Shown in pieces: positions 59,000 to 64,000 of a stretch of 64,000 nt of DNA. This DNA comes from Margaritifera margaritifera. Taxonomy: Eukaryota > Mollusca > Bivalvia > Unionida > Margaritiferidae. A model generated the notes under the pieces. The model had not been told where the DNA came from, searched no databases, and worked only from the letters and a program-made list of their open reading frames with translations. Location: contig JAQPZY010001684.1 in NCBI GenBank assembly GCA_029931535.1, positions 4,818,001 through 4,882,000 of the forward strand, given 5' to 3'. How positions within the stretch are numbered: position 1 is the first letter of the stretch; each line of letters begins with the position of its first letter. A program made the position numbers and the translations under genes.

Positions 59000-60850
59000 T
59001 ATATAAACTTCCATTGCAACTATGCAAGGAAATGCTTTTAATTATAGTACAGGAGAAATAACTACTATTTCTTGTGATTTCCTGTGATGAATTGTCCTGA
59101 AGTAGAAACTGTTCCTTATTTTTGTTTATGTTTTTAATTTAATTGTTTTGATTATTAAAGATTTATATTGATGTTTTTACTCGATAAATTTCTACAATAT
59201 TGTATAGATTGACATAAAAATTACAAATATTTTATTTAGCTTCTTCCCTACATACAGACAGCCTGTAAAACTTGTATTTAACAGACCGTCCAAGGAACGT
59301 GTGCTGTCGGTTATAAACAGGTGTCCGATATTTTCAAATTGCTATCCTAATAATAAACGTTACTGCAAAACTTGTTATATATTCCCCTTTTGTTCGTCAA
59401 TAGCAGGTGTCCATTAAGATAGGTTTTACTAAAGAAATATGAGTGTCATCGGAAAGGGAGGTAGATTAGCACAGAGACAGATGAACACATATCTGTACTA
59501 CAAATATACAAACATGTATTACAGTAGTATATGTTATCCTTTTACTTTGTGCTACGAGTGATTTCTTGTCGAAATACAAAGTGTTTACGTTCGCAATATA
59601 TGTACAAAATGAATACGAAATTAAAATTTAACATGAATTACTGTGAAAGACGTTTTGTGTCATATTAATGTACTTCTACAAAATTAAATGTTACATAAAC
59701 AAACATTGCATTACAAGTAAATGGTTGATTTTCATTCATTAATGTTGTGCTCTAACTTGTTTAGAACTGATGATTGATAAGAGTATGTTTCCAATGTAAA
59801 TAATTTTGAAAGTTAGTTTCACCGACTCCAGTCAGATTAACACAAGTCTGGCTAAACCCTATAGATAATTGCTCAGTCAGAGGATTATTATCTTTAACGT
59901 TTCCCCGATAGAATTATGTAAGGCTTAAAAAATACATGAATGAACAGCAACCGAAAGTACTAACGATTTTACCAAAAGGCCTGTAGCGTTATAAGTATCG
60001 GCCGCAAACTTGAGGTATGATAAGCAAAGGATGAATCACGGCATAAAATGTATCCATAGAATTTCGGGATAATTATTATGGAATTCCGTAAGGACTAGAG
60101 AATATCACAGATGTTTAATGTCATTGGCTTTCGTATGTTATGAGATAGACCACGGGGTTAGTGGAAAATAGGGGTGGGGGATAGGATACAAAAAAAATAA
60201 AAAAATAAAAAAAAAAAGAATGGAAGAGGGGGATATAATATTTGCTGCTGAAGTAGTATTCTTTGGGACGTGTGAAGGAAATACTGCTCCTTTGCATAGA
60301 TAAACTGGCAGATAGTCAGACGTGAAAAATGCTCCCTACAACCCGGGAGGAAAAGATATTGACAACTAGACTAATTTGATAAACCAAAGAATGTAAACTG
60401 GTTTGTGGATTAAACTATGCTTTGCACCAGCGATATTTATAATTGCAGGCACAGGATCGGAATGAAAATATATGTTTAAATGCAAGCAATATGTAGCAAT
60501 GTGAATGCCCTTAGGCATATTACTGATACAAAAGATTATTAGTGTGTTTATATTAATTATCCTCAAAATGACACAATTGTACGCCATCAGTTTTTTTTTA
60601 GTTTTTTTTTCTTTCTGGTTACTAAACACGGTGAAGCATATATATAAAGAAACACATTCCATCTTATTCTACAAGAATGTATTCGATGGTAATTCAATGT
60701 GTCTGCGTAGAGCGAATTGAATAAGAATAGTATCATCAGCTTCGTTGTTTTAGAAGTCACTGATTAGTCATGCGTAATCTTCTACTAGCAAAGACAAAGT
60801 GTTTTCTTTATCCTTTAAGTGCTTGACCACCACCACACCCAAACCTTACT
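59000..60850. other. Stretch without a supported gene
   Basis: Contains AT-rich DNA and the short dispersed-repeat piece at about 59240-59430 related to 51315-51570. Frames on both strands at 60366-60720 overlap each other and show no domain. Confidence 0.4.
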
Positions 60851-60852
60851 TT

Positions 60853-60855
<3 letters not shown>

Positions 60856-60935
<80 letters not shown>
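60856..60935. repeat. Microsatellite (CT)n
   Basis: About 40 uninterrupted CT units. Confidence 0.95.
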
Positions 60936-60937
<2 letters not shown>

Positions 60938-61087
60938 CACATACACATCTTTTGTAATTTACCGTACTCATTCTGCTTAGAAATGGAGAATACATGTTAT
61001 ACAGGAGAGAAAAGTTAGTATAAAAGCTGGTGTCATTGGGGAAAAGTTAGAAAACTTTCTGTATCCTTTCTACCAATATAAAATTTC

Positions 61088-61890
<803 letters not shown>

Positions 61891-62484
61891 ACTTCATATA
61901 TAACTACTAACTAATCTAACTCAGTACTTTATCATGCGAGTTTTAATGCTTATCATTCAGGGGAACCGACCAAGATGACCATATACGAGAGAGAGAGAAA
62001 GAGAGAGAGCATCTTATACTTTTATAGTACTTTATTTGCGTACTTTTCATGAGGAAGGAATTCTGTGTCTTACATACACATTGCATTGCACATGTTTATT
62101 GCATTAATTTTGACGAGAAAATATGATAATTCAATTAGCATTATTGCTTGATTACCCCCTCGCTTTTTTCCTGTCATACTTTTATAAGCACAGGCGAATC
62201 AAGAAGGAATTTAGTTGAGAGTATTTATGCAGAAGTAATTGTCTAAGGTGGATTGAATAAATCCCGATGATTGATGTTAAAGCTATTTATTTTCTCCTGT
62301 ATATCCAAGGCAGTGTGCATTAATTAAGATTTTTTTTCTGAGAAAAAGAATTATTGATAGACTATTTTTATGTTTGTGACGAAGTGATGATTATGAGATT
62401 TTGCCACGGGGAACATGTATCAACATTATCATTATCGTTGCTGTCGAGGTCAGCAGCTGCATGGTCGTCTTCTTTATTATTGTT

Positions 62485-62486
62485 GC

Positions 62487-62529
<43 letters not shown>

Positions 62530-62530
62530 G
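62485..62530. repeat. Microsatellite (ATT)n with flanking GTT/GCT triplets
   Basis: A run of ATT triplets is followed to about 62600 by GTT, GTC and GCT triplets. The long Leu-rich, Ile/Val-rich and Thr-rich frames on both strands are artefacts. Confidence 0.95.
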
Positions 62531-62924
62531 TTGTTGTCATCGTCGTTGTTGTTGCTGCTGCTGTTTCTATTGTTGTTGTCGCTGTTGTTGTTGATATCTT
62601 TGTTTTCTCTACTGTCTTGACCATACCATTACCACTACTACAATAAGCAAGATAGTTTCATTGATGAATTTCTTTCTGATTTTTGGTGTTGGTCAGTTAT
62701 ATGAGCATTAAAGAGGCAGTATTCTTGTTGCTGTTGTTGTTGCTGCTGCTGCTGGTGGTGGTGATTTTATTTACTATGGTGATAAATATATTTACCTAAG
62801 TAAATTAATGTTTCAGCATCTTCGTTATTACTGTCAAATTATACGCTGTTGCTGCGACAAAAATAATAATAATAATTTTAATAATAAAAAAATTATTGTT
62901 ATTATTATTGCAAATCTAAAGACG

Positions 62925-63065
62925 CACTGGCTCAATGAATCTTGCCATCAGATCAGCTTGTATCGGCTAATAAGGTTGCGTTACTAGGTATTGCACTTTA
63001 CTCCAATTGCCTCATTATGATATGACCATCCTGTGTTGAAATGCCGTAAAACACCAAACCATGTT
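62925..63065 (+). mobile_element. tRNA-derived SINE, family 1, copy 3 (body and tail)
   Basis: TTGCACTTTACTCCAATTGC followed by CTC and, at the 3' end, GCCGTAAAACACCAAACCAT match the 46.3 kb copy. The tRNA-like head is strongly diverged. Confidence 0.6.
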
Positions 63066-63392
63066 AAATCATTAATTAAAAAATCGAATCTTTAGAAGTC
63101 CATGGTTTCTAAGGTGTTGTTATGTGTGTGTGTGAGAATTTTCATAAGTGCATGTGTTTATGTTCAATAGGAAAACAAGATTGCACTAGGTTCCGTACTC
63201 CACATGCTATAGTGTAATGTCGTTAACATCTACAGTCTAAAATGCGTTCAATAGTATAGCAATTCCTCTTAAATACACATTGTTCAATTTGATAGACACC
63301 TTCTACCTTCAGAATTCCTTGTCCGATTTGATAGAAAAAAGTAATTTTTCTACCCATGACCGACCAACCATAGTTTACTGGCGGCATTTGTT

Positions 63393-63454
<62 letters not shown>

Positions 63455-64000
63455 GTACTTAGGCTTTCTTTTGGAATGCATTAATGTAGGTTTTACGTTC
63501 ATAATCATACTATTCAAATTGCCGATGTCTGCTTTAATGATTAAATCTCTAATTCCGTGTGACCACATGCACGGATTTTCTCGCATTATGCGGAATTTTC
63601 GTCATATTAGTGGATATATGGACGGATAATGCAAAAGATCGAAAGTACATTGCTAAACGTATAATTTCTTTCCGATTTCCTTATATACTGCATACTTTTC
63701 TCAACAAATATTCAATATATTTAAAATAATGTACTTAAGATTATAGATTACTATGTACGCCACTTCTACCGGGTTCATTAGTCATTTTCTTTCAATGCGG
63801 ATTAATTCCTTAAATGCGATGAAATAATGGATTTTTTTTACTAGGGAGAGGGGTGAAATCTGCTTAGTCACCCTTCTGATTACGCGGTGCTTCACTATAT
63901 TTGTATAGTTGTCAGTGCAATTGTCATCATTATATTATTTTTTTCTTTTGCATATTGAACGATTTCTTTTTTTAATTTCCAAAATCGATTCAGTTTTTAC
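63066..64000. other. End stretch without a supported gene
   Basis: AT-rich DNA with one (CT)n tract at 63395-63452. The expected second exon of SDR gene B (entry to A-N-T-G-x-G) is not present. Confidence 0.45.
63395..63452. repeat. Microsatellite (CT)n
   Basis: About 29 uninterrupted CT units. The - strand R-E repeat frame is an artefact. Confidence 0.95.

Noticed and set aside
62354..62646. Leu-rich, Ile/Val-rich and Thr-rich frames on both strands
   Set aside because: They arise from ATT, GTT and GCT triplet runs.

Overview
This window reads as nuclear DNA of an animal, probably a marine lophotrochozoan invertebrate such as a mollusc. The reasons are spliced coding exons with GT-AG borders, long TA, GA, CA and ATT microsatellites, two families of tRNA-derived SINEs, and a mixture of Polinton, Penelope-like, LINE, mariner, hAT and piggyBac-type remnants. 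I cannot name the species. Nothing suggests a bacterial, phage or organellar origin.

Host genes are sparse. The clearest is a short-chain dehydrogenase/reductase (SDR) of the retinol dehydrogenase 11-14 type. Its last three exons lie on the + strand at 4771-5013, 8065-8370 and 10379-10725, with phases that join cleanly into 298 codons and with all catalytic motifs present. Its first exon is not visible and probably lies before the window. A matching first exon of a second SDR copy (start codon, membrane anchor, start of the Rossmann fold) is at 43822-44014. No later exons follow it before 64000. This looks like a tandem SDR cluster cut at both ends by the window.

Most of the rest is mobile DNA, much of it decayed. 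Positions 1-2.7 kb hold a degraded Polinton/Maverick-type integrase region on the - strand. Positions 12.9-22.4 kb hold a second, larger Polinton relic on the + strand: integrase at 13.0-13.5 kb, several unassigned fragments, and an FtsK/HerA-type packaging ATPase relic at 21.76-22.32 kb. A 1.1 kb imperfect palindrome spans 25.9-27.0 kb. It is followed directly by a Penelope-like GIY-YIG end and, at 27.95 kb, a hammerhead-like core. A near full-length LINE (34.38-37.54 kb, - strand) has a poly(A) tail and a probable 10-bp target duplication. A mariner with both ends is at 48.68-49.96 kb. A different LINE tail is at 61.2-61.9 kb, - strand.

Small non-autonomous DNA elements can be delimited by inverted ends and target duplications: hAT-like at 28993-29332 and 46931-47274 (both with exact 8-bp duplications), 40547-40691 and 47385-47444; piggyBac-like at 10113-10274; and palindromic MITEs at 21.4, 33.7 and 44.6-44.9 kb. 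Minisatellite arrays with units of 27, 33, 47, 48 and 56 bp and others occur throughout. Most of the longer open frames outside the entries below are translations of microsatellites or tandem repeats and are left out.
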